Positions 34,656 through 46,125 of a stretch of 64,000 nucleotides of DNA are shown here, in pieces. Each line of letters opens with the position of its first letter. The stretch's first letter is position 1. Below the pieces are notes generated by a model. The model worked only from the letters and a program-made list of their open reading frames with translations. It made no database searches and was not told the DNA's origin. The DNA is from Athripsodes cinereus. Lineage: Eukaryota > Arthropoda > Insecta > Trichoptera > Leptoceridae. The position numbers were made by a program, and so were the translations under genes. The DNA is taken from NCBI GenBank assembly GCA_947579605.1, contig OX388322.1:2170001-2234000 (forward strand), in the 5' to 3' direction.

Positions 34656-35374
34656 CGGTGTGGTACAGAGGATAATGCACTTGCCTTCGAGTCACGAGGT
34701 CCCGGGTTCGATTCCCGGCCAGGTCAAAATGAAGAATGACCTTTTTCAAATTATCTTGGGTCTGGGTGTTTATTTTATTTTATTAATTGGGGTGAAATAT
34801 GCACCGCGACCTATAAGATCTATTGTACTCCCCCTACTCAGCTTTCCCGGTGTTGCCCATCAAAGCACACCCTCAAGTCCCAGACATCTAATGAAGTCTA
34901 GGATCTTGAGGGGGTCCAAGGTGTGGAGAGATTCCACTTCTACCCAGTGTCTACCTAGGGCTTTGATTCTTGCGAATACCACGGCATTGCATTCCGCTAG
35001 GAGATGTCGAGGAGTCTCGGCCTCTTCTTCACAAAATCTACAAGTACCGTCTTCTTCAAGTCCCAGTTTGCGTAGGTGTTCCTTGAGCCTGCAGTGACCC
35101 GTTAGGAAGCCTGTTATTGCTTTGAGACTTGTTTTACTTAGGTAAGTACATACCTTGGCTCTTCCAAAGTTATATCCTCCGAGTAGTTCCTTGGCTTGCC
35201 TAAGCCTAGGGAGATTTTTCCATAATTCGTTTCTTTCTTGTCTGGGTGTTACATGCACATGTGTTTAGTGCATTTTATATATGTGTACTGTCGTGTTAGT
35301 ACCCATAATAGAAGATTCATATCTTAGTTTGGGACTAGCTCAGTGTGTGTGAATTGTCTATATGTGTTATGTTT
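34656..35374 (+). repeat. SINE family A, full length, split by a LINE insertion
   Basis: The head GTGTGGTACAGAGGATAATG and B-box GGGTTCGATTCCC are intact. The body stops at 34770 within GTCTGGGTGTT and resumes at 35240 with the same 11 bases, running on to TGGGACTAGCTCAGTGTGTG. This is the clearest copy of the family here. Confidence 0.85.
34771..35239 (-). mobile_element. 5'-truncated LINE nested in a SINE
   Basis: The minus-strand frame at 35258-34860 ends with LEEDGTCRFCEEEAETPRHL and LAECNAV. This is the C-terminal Cys/His motif (C-x2-C...H...C) after the RNase H region in jockey/R1-type LINEs. An 11-bp direct repeat GTCTGGGTGTT flanks it (34760-34770 and 35240-35250), proving target-primed insertion. 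The 3' end has an AATAAAATAAAATA-like tail. Confidence 0.85.
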
Positions 35375-35379
35375 ATAAT

Positions 35380-35565
35380 AATACCATCAAGGCACATCAC
35401 ACAAGTGTGGTAGTTAGTGGAGTAACTGCAATAAACATGCAGATTATCCTCTCTATGCTACTTAAATAATAATACATTCAGAATGGGTGGTGGCATGCTT
35501 TGTTACTGCATTGTAGATGTTAATTGTCTTATAGATGAGGTTTTACAAACACCTGCCTTTTGCGT
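35380..35565 (+). repeat. Repeat D copy
   Basis: ACCATCAAGGCACATCACAC, ACATTCAGAATGGGTGGTGG and CACCTGCCTTTTGCG mark it. Confidence 0.55.
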
Positions 35566-35574
35566 CATCATCAT

Positions 35575-36010
35575 CATCATAGCCCTCAACGCTTCTTTCA
35601 GGAGCACAGGGCAGAAACTACTCTCCTTAATTTTAGAGTGACCGCTCCAATTCGCTACCTTAATGCAGAACTAGCCTAAGTGTTTTCGGGTGATTTTTCA
35701 AAGGAGCAGTTTAAAGCTTTGTTTTTGTAATGAAAAAATTTTATTTCAAATATCCGTAGCAAATTTTGACAAGCATTATTATTTAGAAATCTATTAACTC
35801 ACATTCATTAAATTATCTCGTATCTATTATTATCATTTCTTAATACTTAACTCAGTTTGACCAAAATTTCAACTTAGGCTAGTTCTGCATAAAGGTAGCG
35901 CATTGTGTCACCTCCCACGACATTCCCAGTGTTCTGACGCCGTTGTTATAGGAACGTCCAGGCCATCAAAACCCTTACAGACAGAATAATCATTGGGCAT
36001 TCTCAGAACA
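35575..36010. repeat. Copy of the GGGAGCACAG-type repeat, in two pieces
   Basis: A CATCATCATCAT run is followed by AGGAGCACAGGGCAGAAACT. After unrelated sequence the family resumes at about 35905 with CACCTCCCACGACATTCCC and ends CATTGGGCATTCTCAGAACA. Confidence 0.5.
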
Positions 36011-36486
36011 TGACCCAGCCTTTTACAAAATACTTAAAACTTTCGGAAAAGAGTGAGAGGTCTATTTCAGTGACACAAGGGATGTAAGGTCCCTTGACCT
36101 TTTAAAGAAAAAAAAAAAAAAAAGAGAGGTCTATTCTTTAACTGGGACTCCGCAAGACAAATAAAGAGACAATGTTTAAAACAAAAACTTTTATATCACA
36201 ACAGTATTAGATACAACATGATTGTATAGAAAACTATTTACAATAAATTAATATTATTATTAATATATAAAGAAGCTATACACAGTAATTCACATTTGCC
36301 TCTAAAGAGAATATCTATAATCATCTCTGACACTGTGCGATGAATATGTCGACTGTGCAATTCCATAACTTTACAAGTCGAAAATTTCAGTTTCTTTTAA
36401 TTTTAATTGGTAATACACATGATCTACACCACTGTTTCAATCCCACACACAAATAATTATAAAAAATACACGGTTCTCTTTAAATA
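36011..36486. other. Non-coding gap with repeat D end fragments
   Basis: It includes GAGAGGTCTATTCTTTAACT and an A-run near 36105-36123. Otherwise it is plain AT-rich sequence. Confidence 0.4.
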
Positions 36487-37222
36487 TTTAATTAATTATA
36501 AATAAAACACTTATTTACACTATATATACATACATACCATCACGCCGCTTCCCTCGCGGGGTAGGCAGAAAGGATCGAGCGCCACTTCCTTCTATCTTTG
36601 CATACATCTTTCGCTTCCGTCACTGTCATTCAATTCCTCATGCATGCTCTCCTGTTCAATGTGCTCAACACGTGACCGTCCTGTAGGATTTGATTTAAAT
36701 GATCTTGCCATTTAATCCTCGGACGTCCACGTCTCCGAGCACCATTCCTCTCAGCCAAATATATCTTCTTAGTCATTCTGTCCTCATTCATTCTTTCCAC
36801 GTGCCCAAACCACCTTAACTTATTTACATTCATCCTTGTTATTACATCAACTTTCATTCCACATTCCTTTAGTATATCACTGTTACGCACACAATCTCTC
36901 AGACTTTTACCACACATCCTTCTCAACGATCTCATTTCCACTGCAATTATGCCACTTTCATCCTTCTTTAACCATGTCCACATCTCACTTGCATACATAA
37001 GTGTTGGCACTAAGATAGCAGAGTGCACCAATCTTTTAGCTGTATATCCACAGTGACTTTTTATTGGACGCGAACTGGCTTTCAAGAGCTTCTGCTCGAA
37101 AACGAAAAGTGAAGTGAACTTTTAGCCTGATGATGAGAGCGGAAGCTCTTGAAAACCGGCTCGCACCCAATAAAAAGTCAATGTGGATATACTATAAATA
37201 AGTGTTTTATTTATAATTAATT
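36487..37222. mobile_element. Foldback element (repeat G) interrupted by a LINE
   Basis: The left end TTAATTATAAATAAAACACT and right end AGTGTTTTATTTATAATTAA are inverted copies. An inner pair also matches: TATATCCACAGTGACTTTTT at 37044 against AAAAAGTCAATGTGGATATA at 37171. The LINE fragment (about 36515-37045) interrupts the left arm. Confidence 0.65.
36515..37045 (-). mobile_element. LINE C-terminal fragment with open frame
   Basis: The minus-strand frame 37085-36630 (151 codons) contains SAILVPTLMYASEMW, LRRMCGKSLRDCVRNSDILK, RWFGHVERM and RRRGRPRIKWQDHL. This is the C-terminal part of an insect LINE reverse transcriptase. The 3' end has an ATGT-type tail (ACATACATACC on the plus strand). 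Related scraps lie at 25795-26110 and 49165-49478. Confidence 0.8.
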
Positions 37223-37276
37223 CAACATGAATTTCCACAGAGTACCGTCGGTTGAAAATATCAACTTTATTAAATA

Positions 37277-37412
37277 TGGGGGTCCGGGGTTCGATCCCAG
37301 GTGCCGACAAACTCCCCTTTCAAGACACAAGCTTTTAGCTTACTGTGAAAGGTGTATAAGGTTGTATTTGGGTTTATAACAAAAACCCAGATATATCTTT
37401 TAAAAAAAAAAA
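37277..37412 (+). repeat. SINE family B copy, 5' incomplete
   Basis: B-box GGGGTTCGATCCCAGGTGCC, then AAGCTTTTAGCTTACTGTGA and an A-rich tail after AGATATATCTTT. Confidence 0.7.
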
Positions 37413-37911
37413 TTAGTTACGTAATAAAATAATGTAGGTACCTATATTTCATCCCAAAAATAAATATTTCAAATTTTTTTACTATTGAATGGAACAGAGA
37501 CAACAAACTATGTCTTTGACAGTACGATTATTATAAAGTATATTTCACTTTCAGTTGAGTTTTTAAAGCACAATATAAATATAGCAAAATTACAAAAATG
37601 ATGATTTGTCAAATATAAGACATTTCTACTTGATGAGTTATGGAACTGTACAGTCAAAATGTGCTGAAATTAATTCAACAAAAAAAATTATACATCTAGC
37701 ATATTCAAACAAATGTTGCAAAAGACAACAGTCAGAGTACGCGGAAGATACAAGCAGTACTTAAATCATAAAAAAATGAGTTAAATACTCCGCCAATTTA
37801 CTGGTATTTCTAGTTTGCACCATCGCTGTATATCAAAAGTGGAAAAAATGTGGGTATTAGTAATTTTAAAAATATTTCATTGAGTTTCAACTGTTACATA
37901 CAAAGTTTTAC
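37413..37911. other. Non-coding gap, nothing recognised
   Basis: AT-rich, no supported feature. Confidence 0.45.
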
Positions 37912-38110
37912 TTATATTGAACTACTCCAGATTAATCATTCCAATTGTTCACACTCATCCATAGTCAACCTATTTGAATAGGTATTAACTAGGTAGGTAT
38001 GTTGTATATGATACATATGTGAACTTCCTTAAGGAGTGCACAACACAGAGTTTCGACGCTTATGAATCGACGTAGGCTTGGTTAAGAGTACTCTTTAAAC
38101 CTAGGTAACA
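37912..38110 (+). repeat. Repeat F copy
   Basis: It carries GAACTACTCCAGATTAATCA, TTGAATAGGTATTAACTAGG and GACGCTTATGAATCGACG. The right end continues with TTAAGAGTACTCTTTAAACC, as in the inverted scrap at 2095-2178. Confidence 0.55.
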
Positions 38111-38460
38111 TTCCCAATTCCTCTGTGTCATGCTTGTCACATGACTTGAAATTTTTGAAAGTTGTATATATAGTACAACTCAAAGTTTTACTTTATATAT
38201 AATTAAATATAAAGTAAAACCAATTGGGTTTTCTTCTGTATTTAAACATGGAGTTTAACAAAATAAATGTCAACTCAACCAATGAATTGAAAACAATTAC
38301 AAATTTTCCAATTTTATTACATATACTTTTCGGATCTTTGATTGACATCCTGAAATAAATAAATAAAAAGCACCTACAATACACAAATCTAATAAATACA
38401 ATCGATTTAAACGGATCCGATCAAAATTAAAATACCGACTGATAAAAAAAAACTCACTAA

Positions 38461-38867
38461 CGGGCTGTTTCACCACCTCTGGATAAAGTTCTAGATAACA
38501 ATCCTTAGGATAAATTAATCTACAAGATAAACTGAAGCGAGCGTTTCACCACCTACAGATTTCTTACGGATTGCTATCCGCCAGATAGCAGTGGCAACGT
38601 TGTAATTTCATGCGTTTTTTGCATGAATGTATGCACGTAGGTAGGAATATATCGTTCGTTGCCTAGGAATATATCTAGGCAACGCACATGTAAACAAATT
38701 TTGACAGTTTAACACTATCTAAGACTTATCGGCCGGATAACTTATCTGGAACTTAATCTATAGGATAGCGCTGTCAGGGAGTCGTGAAACGCATTTTTCG
38801 TTTTATCCGTTAGATTTGTGTTGGATTGGCTATCTGGCACTTTATCCAGAGGTGGTGAAACAGCCCG
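38461..38867. mobile_element. PIF/Harbinger-type MITE, 407 bp
   Basis: The ends CGGGCTGTTTCACCACCTCT and AGAGGTGGTGAAACAGCCCG are perfect inverted repeats, extending to CTGGATAAAGT. The flanks are TAA on both sides (38458-38460, 38868-38870), the 3-bp TWA target duplication of PIF/Harbinger elements. The interior repeats the TIR motif (GTTTCACCACCT again near 38550). There is no coding capacity. Confidence 0.88.
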
Positions 38868-39480
38868 TAAACCTACCTGATTAACTTTAATAAAAAAATA
38901 ACAATATATCTGATTTGATTTATTGATTGTGAGTTAAATTTTAAAACTTTTTTTATCACCTCAAGATTAATAATTTAAATCAGTATAATCGAATCTAAAA
39001 ATGCATCAACTTTATTTTAATTAACAATATATTATGTATACAAACTAATTTACAATCAGTACAAAAGGGGGTTAATTAATATTTGATTAACTAACGACAA
39101 TGGCACTTGTAATCAAGTTAAATCTAAATACAGTACAACATCAATTATTTATTAATATTTCAAACAATCTTAAAAAGTATTCCTATAAAATCAAAGATAA
39201 ATATGATATTTGTGCTGCCAACATTGAAACATGCTCAAAAAAAGGAACAAATAAAGTTTAATTAAAATTAACATTTAACACCGATCAGTCCACAATCAAA
39301 ATTAAAATTTTTGTTTCTAACAATTAGATGGCAATATATGACAAAATTTAAAACATTCATGATTAAAAATAATAAGATGCTAATATAAGATCAATAAGTA
39401 TCATATAAAAAAATATTAATCTTAAATTAACTATATCGATTTTTCAAAAAAGCAAGGTACAATCAATCGATCGAAAATAA

Positions 39481-42400
39481 TTATTTAAAAAATATTCTAG
39501 TTTCAGTAGCGTCTTCTTTGCTAAAAGTGACAAAGGGATGTGTGGCATCTCTGTGCGTTTCCATATCTTCCTTGTTAGCATACGTCTGCGCACACACCTC
39601 ACATTTGACTTGTTTTGAAGTTCTTAATGATTCCCGATCGGCTATATACTGTAATGCGGAGTAGTGATGCAAAACACCGCGACAGTGAAGACGTCTGTGT
39701 GACGATAATTCACTCCGCGTTTGGAAGCTCTCTTGACACCTTTCACAACGAAATTTCATCTGAAATAAAAATTAAATCAATATTGTTAATCAGTTTTAAT
39801 TAAAATTTATAAATCAGACAAGATATAATGAAATTGAATTGTCTAGCAATAAACAGCAACTTAGAATATAGAATAGAAAAATGGAATTAATAAAATTATT
39901 TGATCATCTCTAAATTGAAATGTCTTCTTCTTCTTAATTGAAATGTTAAAAGTCTAATTTTATATTTTACTTATACCAGAAGTACTATGAATGCCTAAAT
40001 TATAAGACACCAAAAGATTATCAATGATAATAATCAACTTAAATTAAATTGATCGATGACATGTTAAAGATTAAGTTGTGATAATAATAATCCATTAAAA
40101 TATATTATGAATTTTTTGACACAATTGGATGTCGAGAACTGGATTTTACTTACTAGAAGTGTAGATGTCAATCATATTTTGAACCACTCTTGAATCGATT
40201 CATAAGCGTCGAGACTCTGTGTTGTGTACTCCTTAAGAAAGTTCACATATGTATGTGTATCATATACAACATACCTACCTAGTTAATACCTATTCAAATA
40301 GGTTGACTATGGATGAGTGTGATCAATTGGAATGATTAATCTAGAGTGGTTCAAAATATGATTGTCAATTTAAATATTTAAATACAAAGATGTCTTCACT
40401 TACTTTATTTGCTTTCTTGGAGTGTATAACTTTATGGTTCGCAAGGGCACCCAGTGTAAGGAATACTTTTTTACAAGTCTTACAGTTGAACTTAAGCTTC
40501 AAAGACGGCTGCTGTGTATCCTTGGAACGAGTTTGAGCAGAAGAATCTTCCGTGAGCGCTAAAGGATGTGCGATAGACTTATGATCTAACAATTCAGACT
40601 CTGATGTAAATCCTAAATTACACAATTCACAATTAAAATTTTGTACATTATCTAAATCAAGATCACTGGCTTCGTTAGTCGATACATCGTCCGTTAAATC
40701 AATATCTTTCAAATGTAACTTAGAATGTCTGACAAGAGATTTTTGATGAGCAAAATCTTTATTACAAATAGTACACTTAGGTTTTTTGTTTTTAGAACTT
40801 TTCGTGTGTTCTCTTATGATGTGACTTCGTAATTCGCGTTGGCGACGAAACGAAATACAACAATGCTCGCACCAAATACCTCTAACGCGGTGTGTCTTCA
40901 TGCAAGCGACGACGCTACTCCTTCTCTTGAAAGATTTACCACACGTACATTTGTACATTCCCTCGACGGCTGTAAGTGTTGATATTATTTCACTTCTCAC
41001 GTTGATATCTTCTTTAAGAATATCAGAAATGGCATCCGTTTCGTGTATTTTTTCATGTCGTTGCAATGCTGGTATAGTTTGATATTCTCTATGACAAACG
41101 CTACAAGCGAAACTACATGGAGCCAATAACGAATCACCTTCATTCTCCACGTCCATTTCTACGTCATTCAAATTTGAAATATCTACACATTTATCACTTA
41201 TTATAATCTCTTCGCTTCCTTTAGAGTTCATATTATTTCCTTGCATATTTTTAATATCGGCAACACTAATTATCATTGAAGCAGGTACAATCATTTCCTC
41301 ACTCTCGACAGGTTTTAAGAATTCATCACTTCTATTGAGTGCTACAGGGACAACGTCCGCATTAAAATTATCTAATTTACCATCAAGTGCTTTATCATCA
41401 TTGAAGTAATGATTACCCATATCATCACCAGAATACTCTTCTTTGATCGCATCTGAATCCATATATTCTTGCTTTATACTATGATCTATGGCTAAATGAT
41501 CTGATTCTTCTAAAACTTCTTGTTTAACATCGACTAACGTTTCTATATCAGCCATTTCTTCTTTGACTACAGTGTTATTAACATCATAATCTGCATTATC
41601 ATCGTACTGTTCCCTATTTTCCTCATTAGTATTTTGATATTCTTCATCATTCTTTGCCAAAAAGTCTTCTTCATACTCATTCTCGAGTACCTCTTCTTTG
41701 ATGATACTTTCATCAAAATTTTCAGTGTCTACTTGATTAAATTCAGTCTCGTTTGTGGAGAAATCATTGCTGAGAGATATTTCTTCGTGTTCTATCAAAG
41801 GTTGTGAGCATTCATCCGCATTTTCAACAAAATCACTTGGTTCTACAATACTATACGCTTGTGAATCTAAATTATCTTCTACAATTTGATCACCCTGAGT
41901 AAGTTGGTCACATTCTTCAATTGCTACCTGATCATCATCATTTAATACTGTTTCTGTATTTTCTACATTTGGTTCTACATTTTCATCCACTGCATAATCA
42001 TCTTCTAATTTTTCACCGTATGCAGTCCTAATGACATCACTAGAAGCACTCGCGATTTCACTAATACTATCCCCACTTAAAACTGAATTAATTTTGATAT
42101 TAAAACCCATTGCTGCATCCGGTTCTCCTTCATCATTAGTAGTAGCCTCTAATTCATCACTTGCCAGCCCTTCATCAATGTCATTGAGATTCTGGATAGG
42201 TTCTAATTCATTCACGGTCCTCTCACTCTCGGCAGAGATTCCAGATAAATTAGTGCTATCATCCTCATTCAAATCAATGTGTTCAACAATTTTGTCGGCA
42301 TTCTCATTAACCAATCTTGGTCCATCTTCAACAACATTACTTTCAACTGCGTAATTTGTACTTTCACTATCAGCCAAGAGAATATTTTCATTGATTGTGA

Positions 42401-44178
42401 TATCATCTGTGGCGACTAAATCATCTCTCGTATCTTCATCTAATAAATTGTTCTCATCTATTGTAATTTCTGAATTTTCTATGGTTGGTCTATCTTCCAT
42501 ATTTTCATCTTCAACATTCAAAAGAATGTTTTCTTCCATAGTTGCATCGACTATCTGCCTTCCAGCTTCCAAAATATCATCTCGTTCTTCTGTGTCATCT
42601 TCGTTCATAAGCATAGAATTTTCTTCCATGGAAGCATCAACAATTTGGCCTGTATCCATAGCTGCAGTTTTACTTTCCTCTATCATTTGACTGTCTATGA
42701 TAAAAGAATTTTCTTCCATGACTACATTTTCATTATTTATAGACACACTATTTTCATCCATGGGCACACCTTTAACATTTTCATTTTGTCCCGTATCATT
42801 GCTCTCCATTGGAACACTTTTATTACCAACTAATACTGCTCTGAAATCTTCAGAATCGGCAAGCAAGGCATTTTCATCCATTTGGCTATCAAGATCTCTT
42901 TCTAAAGGCATGGAACTGTCATTATTTAAAAGATTTTCTTCCTGATCATCAACTCTTTCACTCGCTACTGTCTCAGTATCACCACTAACAAGTAATGAAT
43001 CAATATTTTCATCCAATACAATATCTTCACTTTCATTATTTGCATTACCTTCCAATTCTCTTAAAAGACTATCCTCATCATACATAATTGTATTACTAAC
43101 AACATTTATTTCGGGTTTATTTACAAAATTTGTCATTTCATTAACCATATCTTCGTTAAGTAGTTCAGCTTCATTAAGTTCAATATTATCTACATTGTTG
43201 TCTGGGATTCCGCTTGTTGATCCAAGCAAGGAATCTATATTAATTTCTAAATCTATTCTACTACTTATTTCCTCATATTTCTGCTGAGTCGGTTTAGAAG
43301 TCTGTGATCCGGCCACAGAATTTAGTGCTTGTGATAATTCTGAAGCCATGACACTTTCTTCATCTAAAATAAGATCATCAGAATTGAGATTTATGTCTCC
43401 ATCATCATCTTCTCCTTTCAAGAGTTCTTCTTCCATTAATAGTTCCTCTTCTAATGAGGGTTGTCTATTAATCACATTTGCACTTTCGTTATTGTCTTGA
43501 GAAACAAAAGCACCGCTTGAAATTTCAGAATTATCATTTTGAGAGGCTGACACTGTATTTTCTGATACTTCACCTTTGGGTGTAAAGTAATCCTGCAATT
43601 AAAGAAAATTAAAAGCCATTATACTGAAATTAATAAAATGCATTTAGTATTTTTCGGTACTTGACTCTAAAACCATTGCTCAGTGGATGTCCACATGGCA
43701 CAAAGTTCGGTCCTTCACAATTTTTTAAAACCACAGATAAATTTTATGTTCATTTTATAATTTATAAAACAATTTAGAAATTTAATTTGAAGTCAAGTTA
43801 CAAACTAGGATTACATTTATAAAATGAGAACATTTTTTTTTAAACATACTCTCATTTTATGCATAAATATATCTTTCTATTTAAACCACTACCGAATCTC
43901 CCACAAGCAGGGCAGTCAATGAATTCTATGCAAGATAACTTATAGGATAGGTCTGTATGGCGTTCCGTTCTCTCTACTTACCCCATCTGGGATACGGCGT
44001 GAGGGTAACTTATAGAGATAAAAATCACAACACGACTTACCAGATCATTTAACGCATCTGCATGTTTGGATATCTCACTTTCTGTAGAGGAGACTGCGTC
44101 AAAGGATATTTTGGTTTCCTCCAGATTATCACCAGAAGACATGCTTCCATCAACTTCTTCGGAGGTGTTGCCTTGCAT
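39481..44178 (-). CDS. Acidic C2H2 zinc-finger protein, complete, three exons
   Basis: Exons 44178-44041, 43592-40404 and 39759-39481 join in phase 0 to 1201 aa. Residues 1 to about 870 are very acidic and low in complexity, rich in E, D, N and S, with recurring MEEN/MDEN/NEN motifs. They include a cluster of KxE motifs (about 677-763: IKEE, VKEE, VKQE, IKQE, IKEE). Fingers start near residue 875: CSVCHREYQTIPALQRHEKIH, in part; an atypical one starting CTCGKSF; CEHCCISF; CTICNKDF; CELCNLGF; CKTCKKVF; then exon 3 adds CERCQESF and CEVCAQTY. That makes eight, seven of them canonical. No ZAD or BTB domain is seen. It is probably a nuclear DNA- or chromatin-binding protein; this is inferred from domains only, and I recognise no named ortholog. 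The start is the first ATG (44178). Intron 2 holds a MITE. Confidence 0.9.
40173..40360. mobile_element. 188-bp MITE (repeat F), complete
   Basis: The terminal inverted repeats CATATTTTGAACCACTCT and AGAGTGGTTCAAAATATG are near perfect. It lies in intron 2 of the zinc-finger gene, 43 bp inside the exon 2 donor. A target duplication could not be fixed because the flanks are ambiguous (AAT/ATT). Confidence 0.8.
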
Positions 44179-44237
44179 CGTGAGACAATTATAATAATTA
44201 TCTACAATAGAAATAGTAATATTTATAAAACATAGAT

Positions 44238-44380
44238 CATCCTGGGTCTGGGTGTTACATGTTTATGTGTTAAGTGCATTGTATATATGTGTATCGTCGC
44301 GTTAGTACCCATAATACAAGATTCAATCTTAGTTGGGGACTAGCTCGATCTGTGTGAATTGTCTATGCATGTTATGTTAT
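44238..44380 (+). repeat. SINE family A, 3' body only
   Basis: It begins CCTGGGTCTGGGTGTTACAT and ends GTCTATGCATGTTATGTTA, just upstream of the zinc-finger gene. Confidence 0.65.
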
Positions 44381-45084
44381 CATCATCTGTCCTTTTTACC
44401 AGCACTTTTGAGATGGTCGAAGGATCGTAAAACGGCACCAACGAAACAAATCATCCAACATTACAGTGGATCTGGAGTAACATGATTGTAAAACAAAGTT
44501 CTTTGTATACTTTTTATTATTCCTTGGAGAATATTTAAGTATCATTTATGTGTCAAGAACATTAATAAAATTGATAAAATTTAGAACATTACATCCATAC
44601 CATAATGTAAACACAAAATAAAATAAAGAAATTAGATGAGAATCTTAGATACGTGAGTTCTAGAACATTGAAACTAAGAAAACATCACATTTCTGTTTTT
44701 ATTCTAGTATTTTTGATATTAAATTATTTTTTTAGAACTGATTTGCTCAAGGATAGAGGTGGATTTTCATTGTATATATTAAACAACAGTGTTGCCAGCG
44801 AAAATACAAACATTTCTGCATTCAGAGATAAATTTTTGTGCCTTTGCATGTGAATCTCTCACATATAGGTGTCCATGTCAGAAGTAACATTTGAATTGAA
44901 TTAAATATTTCAGATACAATATGATTCCATGTCAAGAATGTAAAATGTAATTAAAGTTTTTAGGTATAATATTGCTGGTTCACAATTATTCTCTATGATC
45001 TGAAGGGTATAGCATAAGAGAAGGGACAAATGAAATTTTATGGGAAACCAATCAGACAATAATTTCAATTGTAGAATCGCTTTG

Positions 45085-45228
45085 AGTTAGCCTAGAGGTA
45101 GTCTCGGCCTCATGCACAAGAAGTGTGTGGTTCGATCCAAGGTGCTGGCAATCTCCCCTTTAACAACACAAGTTTTTAGCTTACTGTGAAAGAAGTACAA
45201 AGTTGTATTTGGGTTTATGTAAAAACAT
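45085..45228 (+). repeat. SINE family B copy
   Basis: A-box-like TAGCCTAGAGGTAGTCTCGG, B-box GTTCGATCC, then TTTTTAGCTTACTGTGAAAG. The tail is degraded. Confidence 0.65.
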
Positions 45229-45494
45229 TGTGCAAAACACAACCGGAAGGACTGGGAAACGTATCCATTGCTTATAAATTGACTTTAGGCTGATTTAAGT
45301 GACCATTTCAGTCACATGAGCAACATTCACAATTCTGAAGTTGTATAGTTGTTACATATGAAGCAATGCGAGGAGTGATTACAGAAGTGTTCACCCAAGA
45401 GCCTCCAGATGCACTTTGAGAAAACGAGAACAGCAAAGTAATCTTATTGTTTTAATAACAATAATTCATAAAAAATTGATTTTTTTTGTACAAA

Positions 45495-45600
45495 TTAATC
45501 ATCATCATCATCATCGCCCTCATCGGGAGCACAGGGCAGAAACCAGCCTCCTCCATTCAGAGCGTCTCTGTGCCAATTGCGTCACCTCTTCCCACAAATT
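45495..45600 (+). repeat. Short copy of the GGGAGCACAG-type repeat
   Basis: It starts with an ATC run followed by CGGGAGCACAGGGCAGAAAC and ends CACCTCTTCCCAC. Confidence 0.5.
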
Positions 45601-45917
45601 AATAGCTCACAAATAAGTTAATTTCTAAAATCAAATTAAAGTCATGTCGCTCTACCGATGCATTTCAGACATGATGGTCTTTTTCTCTCACGTGCAGGTG
45701 TAGCCAACTTAGGAGTTGTATAGAACATTATTATTCAAATAAAATGTAAATAAAAACGAAAAAACTTAGTAGAGTTTTACGATGTAGGTACTTTTACTGT
45801 AGTGAACTGGTCGACATGTTATGTCTTTTTCAAAATAGCCTATTGCAAATACAAATAAATCTGATTCTATACAAAGCAAGTAGGTACAAACTAATGGAAA
45901 TAGACTTTATTTTAATA

Positions 45918-46125
45918 CTAGCTGACCCAGCGAACTTCGTATTGCCTAACAATCAATGAATGTCAATAAAGGTAAAAGAAAATGAGCATTTACTCTCTAT
46001 CTATAAGCTATGATTAATATTTTTAATCTCTTTACAAACTCCCGTAAGTGTGGCATCATATAGTGCAAATAATAAAATTCATTTATGTTGGTGTTACTAG
46101 CCCGACTTTCTTTTATATATATACC
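45918..46125 (-). repeat. Inverted, shortened copy of the 6147-6705 repeat
   Basis: It starts CTAGCTGACCCAGCGAACTT and ends ACTTTCTTTTATATATATA. Confidence 0.5.

Noticed and set aside
42031..42945. Plus-strand open frames rich in serine and leucine opposite the zinc-finger gene
   Set aside because: These are antisense shadows of the acidic E/D-rich coding region; the long minus-strand frame and its zinc fingers are the real gene.
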